From: Microbulbifer sp. MKSA007
GTDB taxonomy: Bacteria > Pseudomonadota > Gammaproteobacteria > Pseudomonadales > Cellvibrionaceae
Assembly (NCBI GenBank): GCA_032615215.1
Contig: CP128431.1
Coordinates: 124,001-188,000 of the forward strand
Reading direction: 5' to 3'
DNA: 64,000 nucleotides
Position 1 is the first letter of the stretch; each line of letters opens with the position of its first letter. This document shows positions 34,403 to 43,131 of this stretch, in pieces. Position numbers and translations under genes: made by a program. The notes beneath the pieces are model-generated. The model was given only the letters and a program-made list of their open reading frames with translations, had not been told where the DNA came from and did not search any database.

Positions 34403-35254
34403 TTACTCCGCGAGCGGATAGTTGCGGATAAAGCGGTCTGTGAAGATCAGCAGGATGATGCCAGGGATGGAGGCGATCAGGGCGATACCTGCGCCAGTTG
34501 CATCCAGTGCTCCACCGGAAATTTTAGCGAAGAGCAGTGTTGGCAGGGTGATGATCTGGCCTTGACCGATGAAGAACGTCAGCAAAAACAGGTTGGTAGA
34601 GACCAGGAAGGTAAACAGGCAACCTGCGATGACACCCGGTAGGATCATGGGCAGGGTGACACGGAAGAAGATCTGCCTGCGATTGGCGCCAAGAACACGG
34701 GCATGGTCTTCCGCGTCCGTTCCATGGCCCTGATAGACAGCAGTGAGCATGCGCACCATGTAGGGAATGGTTGGGATCAGATGGACCACAATCACACCCG
34801 CATACGTACCTGCAAGACCCAGCGCAATGAAGATCATCAACAAAGCAATGCCAATGGCTGCTTCTGGCAGAAGAAGCGGCAGAGCGATCAAAAACTCCAG
34901 TTGGTTTTTGCCGCGGAAGTTGCGCTGTGCCAGCACGCGTGCAGCGGGCAGACAGATCAGCAGGCACAGCAGGGTCACTGCAATGCCGATGCCGAGTGTA
35001 TTGAGGGTTGCCTCCCCAACGCGGGAGCTTGGCGAAAACACATAATCCCATGCTAATGGAAACGGCGAGCGTTCACGCTGCTCATGCCACCACACCGTTG
35101 GCAGAATATTCGGCCACGCCCAACGGAAAGCCAGTGACTGGATGATCAGTGGTGCAAATGGCGCAATGGTAAAAGTCGCCATGGTTAGCACGAGAAGGCG
35201 CTGCCAAGGGCTGATCGCCTTAAGATCGCGGAGTTTGGAGGTCTGACCAATCAT
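34403..35254 (-). CDS. ABC transporter permease, YnjC-like half
   Basis: 283 residues from ATG 35254, whose A is the last base of the upstream permease's stop (TGATG overlap). Six membrane spans; the binding-protein-dependent transport loop is EDHARVLGANRRQIFFRVTLPMILPG, the EAA motif that contacts the ATPase. Last gene of the ATPase-binding protein-permease-permease operon. In E. coli YnjC both permease halves are fused in one chain; here they are separate. Confidence 0.9.
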   Translation of the reverse strand: MIGQTSKLRDLKAISPWQRLLVLTMATFTIAPFAPLIIQSLAFRWAWPNILPTVWWHEQRERSPFPLAWDYVFSPSSRVGEATLNTLGIGIAVTLLCLLICLPAARVLAQRNFRGKNQLEFLIALPLLLPEAAIGIALLMIFIALGLAGTYAGVIVVHLIPTIPYMVRMLTAVYQGHGTDAEDHARVLGANRRQIFFRVTLPMILPGVIAGCLFTFLVSTNLFLLTFFIGQGQIITLPTLLFAKISGGALDATGAGIALIASIPGIILLIFTDRFIRNYPLAE

Positions 35255-36177
35255 CACACACGCCCCCGTGCACGTTCCCATCTGCGGTAGCCCAGTAAGT
35301 AAGCACCGAGGAAGACACCGGAAGCCAAGGCCAGAGACACAACCACAGCCATGCCTTGCAGCTGGAAGGCGTAGTTTGCATCCTGAAAGTATCGCCATGC
35401 CAGAACCGGCAGCGTATCCGGATAGCCACCGCCCAGAATAAACGGAGCTTCAAAAGCGCCGATGTTGAAGGCGAAGCAGATGAGAGAGGCGGAGACAATG
35501 CCCGGCATGATCTGCGGAAGCGTGACGCGCCAGAAGATCTGTCTGGAACTCGCTCCCAGCACCATGGCGGCCTCTATCGTATCCTCCCCTTTTCGTGCCA
35601 GAACAGCAGAGAGGGTCAGCGTCATGAATGGCACCTGCTTCCAGACATAAACGGCAATAATCCCGCAGCCCCAATGGGTTTTGAGTATCTGTACAAACTG
35701 TGAGGGATCGTCAATCAAGCCAAGCCCGGCGGAGATGCGCGAGAGCAACCCGCCATTGCCCAACATCACCAATGCCAGTGCGATGCCAACCGTATAAGGC
35801 ACCATCAATGGCAGGCGAATGAGAGCTCCAAACAGGCGGGACGCTTTGAACTTTTTGGAAAGCGCAATGCTCAACGGAACGGAGAGAACGAGGCCAATCA
35901 GCGTTGCCGCGAAACCGTAGTACAGCGTCAGTCCCAGAGACACCCAGAAATCGGAGGAAAGCCAGAGGCGTTCATAATACTCAGTGGTTGGAAACTCGTT
36001 GATGCCAAACCACGGCGCATAGCCAAAGCTTTGCAGAACTCCCAGAACAACGGCGCCTCCAAACAGCCCCAGCAAAACCATAAGCAGTGGCGTGATTTCT
36101 GCAATGTCCCGCAGGTTCTGCATGAATGCAGGAGAGGCAGAGGTGTTGGAGTGAGCTGAAAGCGCCTTGGGCATCAT
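35254..36177 (-). CDS. ABC transporter permease
   Basis: 307 residues from ATG 36177 (a TTG at 36180 and a second ATG at 36174 are alternatives). Six to seven membrane spans; EAA loop EAAMVLGASSRQIFWRVTLPQIMPG. It pairs with the downstream permease to form the channel and lies 52 bases after the binding-protein gene. Confidence 0.9.
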   Translation of the reverse strand: MMPKALSAHSNTSASPAFMQNLRDIAEITPLLMVLLGLFGGAVVLGVLQSFGYAPWFGINEFPTTEYYERLWLSSDFWVSLGLTLYYGFAATLIGLVLSVPLSIALSKKFKASRLFGALIRLPLMVPYTVGIALALVMLGNGGLLSRISAGLGLIDDPSQFVQILKTHWGCGIIAVYVWKQVPFMTLTLSAVLARKGEDTIEAAMVLGASSRQIFWRVTLPQIMPGIVSASLICFAFNIGAFEAPFILGGGYPDTLPVLAWRYFQDANYAFQLQGMAVVVSLALASGVFLGAYLLGYRRWERARGRV

Positions 36178-36228
36178 CAATCGTTTCGTAAAGGAGCGGA
36201 TGGCAGCAGCCCGCCATCCGCAAGACTA

Positions 36229-37596
36229 TCAGTTGTTCAGTTCGCCAGAAACCTGCGCCACGATGTCAGCCAGTGGCTTATCTTCCTTGCGCTCAATCAC
36301 CGCCAGCCAGGTGGCTTCGATCACATCAACAAGGCTTGCATTGGTGTCTGGTGCGATGTTGTCATCCAGCTGCTGCTGAGTGACGCCGTAGTGAGGCGGT
36401 GCGGAAGCAGCGATTTCCGCAGACTCTTCCTCGCTCAAACGCCACAGATCCAGACCAACCGGCATACCTGCTGTCTTCAGTTTGGAAGCCTGAGCTTCCG
36501 CTGAAGAGAAGTAGTTGATCGCGACCAGCGCAGCTGCCGGATGCGGGCTGTTGAGCGGTACGGCAAGATAGTTCTTGTTCTTGATCATGTTGCCAGCCGG
36601 GAAGATCATCTCTTCCGCCTGCTCTGGATAGGCACCGGTGATCAGGCCGTTATGGTTGCCGAACACACCGAACTTACAATTGAAGTGAACCTCAGAATTG
36701 AGGAACAGATTGTCCAGTTCACCAGAGTTTTCCGGGTAGCGTGGCTTGCCAGAGGCACCACCAAGCAACAGCGGTTCGATGCTCTTCAGATACTCAATGC
36801 CCGGTTCCATCAGGCGTGCCAGTTCTGCGCCGCCCAGCTCTTCGAAGCTTTTCTGGTACGGCTCAGCGCCAGTACCATCTGGGTTATGCGCATAAAGAAC
36901 GGACTGCACAAAGGTGTTACCGAGGTAATGCGGTGGCTTCACATAGGTGAACTTGCCCGGGTTGGCTTCCAGATAGGTCTTTAGCTGCGCAAAGGTCGCT
37001 GGCGTATTTTCTGCCGAAACATGGGCGCGGTTGACCGAGCACACATACTGCTCACCAGACCATGGCATTTCCTGAAAACCAGTCTCTACGCCAAAGTCAC
37101 GCAGGTTGAGGAGGGAACGCGGATCGTTCTCATCCCACTCAAAGTTTACGGAGTTTGGCAGGCGGTTGGCGAAAGCCCCCCAAAGTGCGTTTTGTTGCTT
37201 CAGAGAGTAAAAGTTCTCGCCGTTGACCCAGACCAAATCCACGCTGCCCTGCTCCTCACCGCGACCAGCGGCCAGTTCAGCGATCACCACGTCCACGGTG
37301 TCTTTGGTGGCTGTGATGCGAACCGGGTTGAGGCGCACACCTTCTGCGGCCAGTGCAGGTGTTGCCACCTGATCCACCCACAGGTTGATGATGTCAGAGC
37401 CACCCCAGTAATAGAAGTTGACGGTGCCTTCCTCACGGGCTTTGGCGGTCACATCTTCCCAGCCCAGATTACCTTTCAGGAACTCACTGCGGAACATGCC
37501 CGGCGCGTTCTCTGCCTGTGCAACGCCGCTCCAGCTGACAACAGCGAGCGTGCTTGCAAGAAGCATCTGTCTGGTGAGTGATTTTGTTCTTTGCAT
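36229..37596 (-). CDS. ynjB: ABC transporter substrate-binding protein, YnjB-like
   Basis: 455 residues with a signal peptide (LTRQMLLASTLAVVSWSGVAQAE). The first globular part (KAREEGTVNFYYWGGSDIINLWVDQV, then VDLVWVNGENFYSLKQQNALWG) resembles YnjB, a periplasmic binding protein of the iron/thiamine/polyamine-type cluster. Aromatic residues in NFYYWGG and WVNGENFY probably line the ligand pocket. The ligand of YnjBCD systems is not settled; a thiamine-like or small cationic ligand is a guess. A GGGGGC site precedes the ATG. Confidence 0.82.
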   Translation of the reverse strand: MQRTKSLTRQMLLASTLAVVSWSGVAQAENAPGMFRSEFLKGNLGWEDVTAKAREEGTVNFYYWGGSDIINLWVDQVATPALAAEGVRLNPVRITATKDTVDVVIAELAAGRGEEQGSVDLVWVNGENFYSLKQQNALWGAFANRLPNSVNFEWDENDPRSLLNLRDFGVETGFQEMPWSGEQYVCSVNRAHVSAENTPATFAQLKTYLEANPGKFTYVKPPHYLGNTFVQSVLYAHNPDGTGAEPYQKSFEELGGAELARLMEPGIEYLKSIEPLLLGGASGKPRYPENSGELDNLFLNSEVHFNCKFGVFGNHNGLITGAYPEQAEEMIFPAGNMIKNKNYLAVPLNSPHPAAALVAINYFSSAEAQASKLKTAGMPVGLDLWRLSEEESAEIAASAPPHYGVTQQQLDDNIAPDTNASLVDVIEATWLAVIERKEDKPLADIVAQVSGELNN

Positions 37597-37625
37597 AAAT
37601 TGCCCCCAACCGGTTCTTCAGCCGC

Positions 37626-38672
37626 TTATTGCAGCAGCCAAATTTGTTCTGGCGGTAGTGTCACAGTGACCGCATCGCCTGTTTTTCTTTTGATTGTAGA
37701 TGCTTCTTCAACAGTCAGAGATCCCTCTCCCACCTGAAGCGTGTAGCGCATCATCGCACCAAGAAATTCTGCTCGTGTGATTGTGCCGGAAAACGCATTG
37801 TTTTGCGGTGCTTCGCGGCACTCTCCAATCTGAATACTCTCAAACCGCAACATAGCCTTGGAGGGCTTCATTGCACCGTGGGCTGATGCTTCACCCAGAT
37901 TGAGCTGACCATACGGGCTATCGATGTGCTGTTCGGAGGTACGTGCGCACTCAAAGATATTGGAGTGCCCCATAAAACGGGCAGTCTGCTCGTTTGCAGG
38001 GCGCTGGTAAATCTCATCGGGCGCGGCGAGCTGCGCAACCTTGCCATCAAACATCACCGCAATCCGGTCCGCCAGATCCATGGCTTCGATCTGGTCGTGA
38101 GTAACGAGCAACGTTGTCATGCCGTACTCATCATGCAGATCACGGATGAACTGGCGCATTTCACTGCGCAAAAGCGTATCAAGGCTCGCCATCGGCTCAT
38201 CCAGCAACAGCACATCTGGTTTGGTCACCAGCGTTCTGGCAATCGCAACGCGCTGCATCTGCCCACCAGACAGCTGAGAAGGAAACCGCTTGGCAAAGGC
38301 TGAGAGACGCACAATCTCCAGCATCTCTCCCACCTGCCGCATCTGCTCCTCAGCAGGCATACCGCGCACGGACAGCCCAAACGCCACGTTCTGCTCCACC
38401 GTCATATGCGGGAACAGGCCGAAGCGCTGGGAAACAAGGCCGACTTTTCGTTTCTGGACAGGCAGATTAGTCACATCCTGACCATTAAACCAGATGGAAC
38501 CGGAGGTCGGTTGCTCCAGCCCGCAGACCATGCGCAGGCTCGTGGTTTTGCCGCAGCCTGAAGGCCCCAACAGCACCAGAAACTCGCCGCAAGCCACATC
38601 AAGATTGATGGCATCAACCGCAGGTGTTCCGGAGAACACTTTTGAGAGGTTTTTAAGCTGAACCTGCGTCAC
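37626..38672 (-). CDS. ABC transporter ATP-binding protein, PotA/YnjD-like
   Basis: About 348 residues from GTG 38672, which has GAAGAGG upstream; a GTG at 38687 adds five residues. Walker A GPSGCGKTT, signature LSGGQMQRVAIARTL, Walker B VLLLDEPMASLD and the switch His in LVTHDQIEAM are intact. The C-terminal 110 residues are an OB-fold (TOBE) domain as in PotA and FbpC. First gene of the operon; it powers uptake through the two permeases downstream. Confidence 0.92.
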   Translation of the reverse strand: MTQVQLKNLSKVFSGTPAVDAINLDVACGEFLVLLGPSGCGKTTSLRMVCGLEQPTSGSIWFNGQDVTNLPVQKRKVGLVSQRFGLFPHMTVEQNVAFGLSVRGMPAEEQMRQVGEMLEIVRLSAFAKRFPSQLSGGQMQRVAIARTLVTKPDVLLLDEPMASLDTLLRSEMRQFIRDLHDEYGMTTLLVTHDQIEAMDLADRIAVMFDGKVAQLAAPDEIYQRPANEQTARFMGHSNIFECARTSEQHIDSPYGQLNLGEASAHGAMKPSKAMLRFESIQIGECREAPQNNAFSGTITRAEFLGAMMRYTLQVGEGSLTVEEASTIKRKTGDAVTVTLPPEQIWLLQ

Positions 38673-39049
38673 ACGGCGCCTCTTCACTCATCTTGATCGG
38701 GACGTTTGCGTCCATCTGCTGTTATTATTGTTGTTTTCAAGCGGCAGTGAAACCTGCGCAATAGCGCTAACCTCTCCAATATTCCGGAGGGTGTCAGGAT
38801 TCTCCTGTCAGTTGAGTGATTTGCACACTATGCCAGCGCATTGCTGACGGTACAGTAAAACCGGCGTGAGTTTGGCGTTATGATGGCTGGCTTACAGATA
38901 ATCAGTGGCTCGCCCACACCCAAGGCTGTTCATTTCACGCACACCCACCGCAAGCAAGCTCACGCATCCTGCTTTGCCCGCTTATTCAAGCCTTTCTGGT
39001 TACAATGGAAATTGCTGCAGACGGCACCAAAGAGCCCACTGAAAGTGGG
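38673..39049. other. Intergenic region, 377 bases
   Basis: Upstream of the ABC operon and downstream of the sulfotransferase (both minus strand). It must hold the operon promoter; I could not fix one. A minus-strand frame (38986-39249) overlapping the end of the sulfotransferase gene has no ribosome binding site and reads like a shadow. Confidence 0.5.
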
Positions 39050-39949
39050 TTAGGCATCAGCCTTTGCAAAATTAAACCAAAATTGCTCCGCAGCATGCTT
39101 TGTCTGTGAATAGATTTTTCTAAAAGGTGCAGGAAAATTGATTTTCGCAAATGCAATATCCCCTTCGACAAAGTGCTTTCTATAAATGGCATCAATATCT
39201 TTGGATAGGACCTTCGCTCTCTCCCCTTGTTTACAATAGTCCAGAGCACTCTTTAAAAGCACACTTCTAAGCCCTTGATCCTCAATCTTAGAAAGCTGTG
39301 GTATTATGGATAAACCTAGTTCATTCAACCCTGAGTTCGCTCTGCTACTAAGATCGTTAGGCTGCAAAAGTTCACTTTCATAAAACTGATTAATGCACGC
39401 CACATACTCATTCGGCTGGTTCTCCATAGCTTCATGCGGCAAATATGTTACTGAAAGTCTCTCTAGTTGCTGCGCAACACTTTGCCAAGCAAATGAAGGC
39501 GTCACTACTTTGTTTGCAAACTCATGAAAAGTCTTTGGTGTTCCATGCCATGATAAACAGTGAAGAAAAAATGAGACCAAAAAGTCTGTGCGATTTCGAA
39601 CTGTGACCAAGGTTTTCACCTCTACACCTCGGACCTCTAGTTCTTTGACAAGTTGCGAGTACCGTTTCACATTGGGATAAAATTGCTTATGAACGAAAGC
39701 CTTTCCCATAAGTCTTTCGTGAGAGATCCTATAAACATCCGTGTCTGGTTTAAAAAGCGCCTCTTGAAAGAGATCCGCTAACTCATCCGCTTTCGGCTTG
39801 ATCATGCGATTTTCAAACATCTGCAAGAATGCACTTGTTTTGAAACTTGTACGATCATCAAATAAATCAGGATGTTTCGCATAAAGTTGCTTTTGCAATG
39901 CTGTGGTGCCAGTTTTATGCGCACCGATATGAATCATAACCTTTTTCAT
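39050..39949 (-). CDS. Sulfotransferase-like protein
   Basis: 299 residues. The N-terminus IHIGAHKTGTTALQKQL is the 5'-phosphosulfate-binding loop (PSB) of PAPS-dependent sulfotransferases, and TLVTVRNRTDFLVSFFLH is the 3'-phosphate-binding segment, with Arg and Ser in the usual places. It would transfer sulfate from PAPS to a sugar, lipid or small molecule. Its codon use is more AT-rich than that of the neighbours and it stands alone in a gene-poor stretch, which may point to acquisition by transfer. Confidence 0.82.
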   Translation of the reverse strand: MKKVMIHIGAHKTGTTALQKQLYAKHPDLFDDRTSFKTSAFLQMFENRMIKPKADELADLFQEALFKPDTDVYRISHERLMGKAFVHKQFYPNVKRYSQLVKELEVRGVEVKTLVTVRNRTDFLVSFFLHCLSWHGTPKTFHEFANKVVTPSFAWQSVAQQLERLSVTYLPHEAMENQPNEYVACINQFYESELLQPNDLSSRANSGLNELGLSIIPQLSKIEDQGLRSVLLKSALDYCKQGERAKVLSKDIDAIYRKHFVEGDIAFAKINFPAPFRKIYSQTKHAAEQFWFNFAKADA

Positions 39950-40105
39950 AAGCTCTGACCTTAGATCATATCTCGTAAATACTGTTACTAGATTTCAATA
40001 TATTGATGTCACAGACAATGTTTTCAGCATCCGCTCAGCCTAGATACATTGGCCTGTACTGCTATTCCTAAATATTGGCCCCTTTAAAGAGAGAGGCCAT
40101 GTTCG

Positions 40106-40588
40106 TCAGTGAGGACCAACTTCTGCAAGAAACTGCTCAAGCTGCAAGCTGCGCACCGCTGTTTGATCCCCCATGCAAACCGACATGGTCAGCGGGGCGT
40201 GGGTGCCACCTTCATAGATCAGCGCATTGGCCGAGCAGGTATCATCGCGGAACTTAATCCAGTTGCGCTGCGCACTCTTCAGGCTTGCTTTCACATTGGT
40301 ACTCGCAATATCCATAATCTCAGAGTAAGCCGCGTTGAGGCGTTGATCCCACACCGCATACTCCTGCACGGCGCAGTAGATCATATGGCTGTTCTGATAC
40401 TTGGTGCCAATGCACTGTTCCATCACCTCACCAAAACAGGCCATCGCCGGATAACCGCCGCCCTTTTCTGCAACGCATTTGGCAATTGTCGTGACTTGCT
40501 CTTCTGTCGGCTCATCCGCTGCCTGCACAGAAGTGCCAAGCAACAGAGCCACAGGCAAAGCCAACATGATGGTGCGTGTAAAACTCAT
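40106..40588 (-). CDS. LprI/DUF1311-type exported protein
   Basis: 160 residues with a signal peptide (about residues 1-23, LPVALLLGTSVQAADE). The motif LNAAYSEIMDIASTNVKASLKSAQRNWIKFRDDTCSA is the LprI N-terminal domain (DUF1311), found in lysozyme inhibitors such as mycobacterial LprI. Six cysteines suggest three disulfides in the periplasm. GAGG lies five bases before the ATG. Possible role: protection from host lysozyme or an envelope function (inference). Confidence 0.82.
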   Translation of the reverse strand: MSFTRTIMLALPVALLLGTSVQAADEPTEEQVTTIAKCVAEKGGGYPAMACFGEVMEQCIGTKYQNSHMIYCAVQEYAVWDQRLNAAYSEIMDIASTNVKASLKSAQRNWIKFRDDTCSANALIYEGGTHAPLTMSVCMGDQTAVRSLQLEQFLAEVGPH

Positions 40589-41329
40589 AGAAGCCTCAAA
40601 GTAATTGTTACCGTAAAACTTGATAGGTGATCTGCTATGAGAAACTACTAACCTGATTCAGTAGAAAACGCCTAGGTAATCTCCGCACAAGCTTGGAGAT
40701 ATCCTTTCAACCTCACTGATCACCTCTTGAGTTTGAAACATTGCTCTTAAGGGGACCTGATCAACCAACCCCTTACATGCAGCAATCTTCCCCAAACTCA
40801 GGCAAAAGCGCGTCAGATAACGGAAATTCAGCAAAATCGTCGCCACATTACGCTTTTGTGAGAGGCTGGGGAAAACGCACCTCGTGCGCATTTTATAGCC
40901 CCGCCTCGTGATTACTTTGCCAACTAACATTAATTCAGAAAATTCAATAGGTTGGACTTATTTGAAGGAATTGGTTGCCCAATAGCAAAGTGATCACGAA
41001 AGACTTCAAAAAACGCACTTATTGCGTAAATTTCTCGCCATAATTGAGCTTAACATATTGAGTTATCGACATAACTGTCTTAAGTTATTTATCAAATCAT
41101 TGAGGTGGCTAATTTTAGTTGCCGGATCGATTTCAAGAATCCGCAAGAGCTCCCAAGGCGCGCGATGCGATCACTTGCTTTCCCTCTCGTCATTTCGGGG
41201 GAAGCGAGGGATCTCGCATATTCTGATAGTCCGACAACATCTGCTTAAAGACCTTTGCCGCACACCACGACAACTGCGTTTAAGTGAGCCTCCTATTAAT
41301 AACCGCGAGAGCTGAATCCGGAGGCTGTG
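40589..41329. other. Long intergenic region without a convincing gene
   Basis: 741 AT-rich bases between the LprI-like gene and the Na/Pi cotransporter. Two reading frames (minus 40658-40930, 90 residues; plus 41022-41315, 97 residues) have no ribosome binding site and no recognisable sequence. A hairpin TCCCTC/GAGGGA lies near 41180-41212. The promoter of the cotransporter is expected here; no clear Pho box was seen. Confidence 0.5.
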
Positions 41330-43030
41330 ATGAGCAGTTTTGAAATACTTCTACACCTTGCTGCAGGTATTTCCCTATTGTTTTGGGCAACCAGAATGAT
41401 CCGGACTGGCGTTGAGCGCGCGGTAGGCCAGAAGTTTCAGGGCTGGATGCAACAGGCCTCCAAGAACCGTTACACCAGCTTCACCACCGGCTTTCTGGTT
41501 TCCATCATTTTGCAAAGTGCGACGGCAACGGCCATTCTTGCCCGCGGGTTCATCAGCAAAGGCTCCATCACACTGGCCGCAGGCCTCGCCATCATGCTGG
41601 GGGCGGATTTGGGCTCCACGATGGTCGTGCAGGTGCTTTCCCTTGACCTGAGCTGGCTGCTGCCGGTCTGTCTCGTTGTGGGTGGCGCTCTGTTCTCCCG
41701 CGGCAGTACGCGCACCATGCGCCAAACGGGCCGTATCATCATCGGTGTGGGCCAGATGTTGATCGCACTGTCCTTCATCAGCATGGCTTCTGAGCCTTTG
41801 CGCGAAAGCGGCTCTTTGCCAGTCATCCTGAACCTGCTGATTGGTGATCCGTTTGTGGCGATCATCACCGCCGCTGCCCTCACCTGGCTGCTGCACTCTT
41901 CTGTTGCTGTTGTGCTGATGATCATGACACTGGCAAGCACCGGCGTTCTGCCAATGGAGGGCGCGCTGCTCTTCATTCTGGGCGCAAACATCGGCTCCAG
42001 CATTATTCCACTGGTGTTGACCATGAGCGATAGTGCTGAAGTGCGCCGTGTCCCGCTTGGCAACATGATCTTCCGTGTGGCTGGTGTTCTGATCACCCTG
42101 CTTCTTATGCGCTTTGATGTGCTCACTCTCGATATGCTGGGTGATGACCCTGCCCGCGCCATCGCCAACTTCCACAGTGGTTTCAACCTAGGTGTTGTCC
42201 TGCTCGGTATTCCAACAATCGGTCTTGTGGCCGGCCTGACCAAGCTCATCATTTCCGACAGTGCTGGCCAATCAGAGGAAGATGCCGTCATGGAACGGCT
42301 CAGCCTGCTGGACCGTAAACTGCTGGAAACCCCTGACCTTGCCTTCAATGCAGCCACCCGCGAAATGCTGCATATGAGTGAGAAGGTGGAAGCCATGCTA
42401 CGCGGCGTGATGGTGGTATTCCGAGGGGATGATGCGCAAACAGCCAAGCGGCTGATGAAGATGGATGATGAGATCGATGATCTGCACCGTTCCATCAAAG
42501 AATACCTGACGGATGTGACCACCCAGTCCATGAGCGATGAAGATTATCAAAAGTACACTGAGCTCATGAACTACTGCGTCTGTCTGGAACAGATGGGCGA
42601 TGTCATTCAGCGTAACCTGCTGGTGCTGGCTGAGAAGATTTCTGGCCTGAACAAGGAGTTCTCTCAGGAGGGCTGGAAGGAAATTAAGGACCTGCACGCA
42701 GCCGTGTTGCAGAACCTGCAGATCTCCCTGCGCGTGCTCATCACCCGCGATCCGGATCTGGCACGGGATCTTGTTTCCCGCAAAGTGCTGGTGCGTGAGC
42801 TGGAGTACAAGAGCCGCGAAGCACACCTGCGCCGTCTGAGCCAGAACCGCAAATCCAGCCGGACCACCAGTTCCATCCATCTGGAAACCATCAGCGATCT
42901 GAAGTACCTGAACGCGCTGTTGACCACCGTGGCCTACCCGATTGTTGAGGGCGAAGGTGAGCTGCTGCGCAGCCGGTTGGCCAACGAACCGCAAAAAAGT
43001 CAAAGTGACATGCTACCCGCTGCCACCTGA
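41330..43030 (+). CDS. Na/Pi cotransporter family protein with PhoU-like C-terminus
   Basis: 566 residues from ATG 41330, five bases after GGAGG. The membrane part has two repeats of the NptA family, each with a QSAT/S motif (LVSIILQSATATAILARGF and LLHSSVAVVLMIMTLA), and GADLGST / GANIGSS. Residues from about 340 on are a helical PhoU-like domain (DDEIDDLHRSIKEYLTDV and on). It probably imports or exports phosphate with Na+ and is followed by the NO reductase gene about 100 bases later, separated by a palindrome. Confidence 0.92.
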   Translation: MSSFEILLHLAAGISLLFWATRMIRTGVERAVGQKFQGWMQQASKNRYTSFTTGFLVSIILQSATATAILARGFISKGSITLAAGLAIMLGADLGSTMVVQVLSLDLSWLLPVCLVVGGALFSRGSTRTMRQTGRIIIGVGQMLIALSFISMASEPLRESGSLPVILNLLIGDPFVAIITAAALTWLLHSSVAVVLMIMTLASTGVLPMEGALLFILGANIGSSIIPLVLTMSDSAEVRRVPLGNMIFRVAGVLITLLLMRFDVLTLDMLGDDPARAIANFHSGFNLGVVLLGIPTIGLVAGLTKLIISDSAGQSEEDAVMERLSLLDRKLLETPDLAFNAATREMLHMSEKVEAMLRGVMVVFRGDDAQTAKRLMKMDDEIDDLHRSIKEYLTDVTTQSMSDEDYQKYTELMNYCVCLEQMGDVIQRNLLVLAEKISGLNKEFSQEGWKEIKDLHAAVLQNLQISLRVLITRDPDLARDLVSRKVLVRELEYKSREAHLRRLSQNRKSSRTTSSIHLETISDLKYLNALLTTVAYPIVEGEGELLRSRLANEPQKSQSDMLPAAT

Positions 43031-43064
43031 ACGCCTCTCCTAACTTTGAGGGAGGCACGGCCTG

Positions 43065-43085
43065 AATCAGATTGATAATCTGATT
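43065..43085. promoter_or_regulatory. 21-bp palindrome upstream of the NO reductase gene
   Basis: AATCAGATT-GAT-AATCTGATT: perfect 9-bp arms around a 3-base centre, 47 bases before the ATG of norZ. It is not followed by a T-run, so an operator fits better than a terminator. It does not match the NsrR or FNR/NnrR consensus patterns that I know. Confidence 0.5.
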
Positions 43086-43131
43086 TGAAACGCAAGCCAG
43101 TGTTTCCCCCGAAGGTCAGGAGCAGCAAGCC

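Noticed and set aside
40658..40930. 90-codon minus-strand frame in the long intergenic region
   Set aside because: No ribosome binding site and no recognised sequence; possible decayed gene but not supportable.
41022..41315. 97-codon plus-strand frame before the cotransporter
   Set aside because: No ribosome binding site, unusual composition; more likely promoter region.
41375..42531. Two long minus-strand frames opposite the Na/Pi cotransporter
   Set aside because: His/Gln- and Ser/Arg-rich shadows of a clear membrane protein gene.
43065..43085. FNR/NnrR box upstream of norZ
   Set aside because: The palindrome does not contain TTGAT-N4-ATCAA in the right register.
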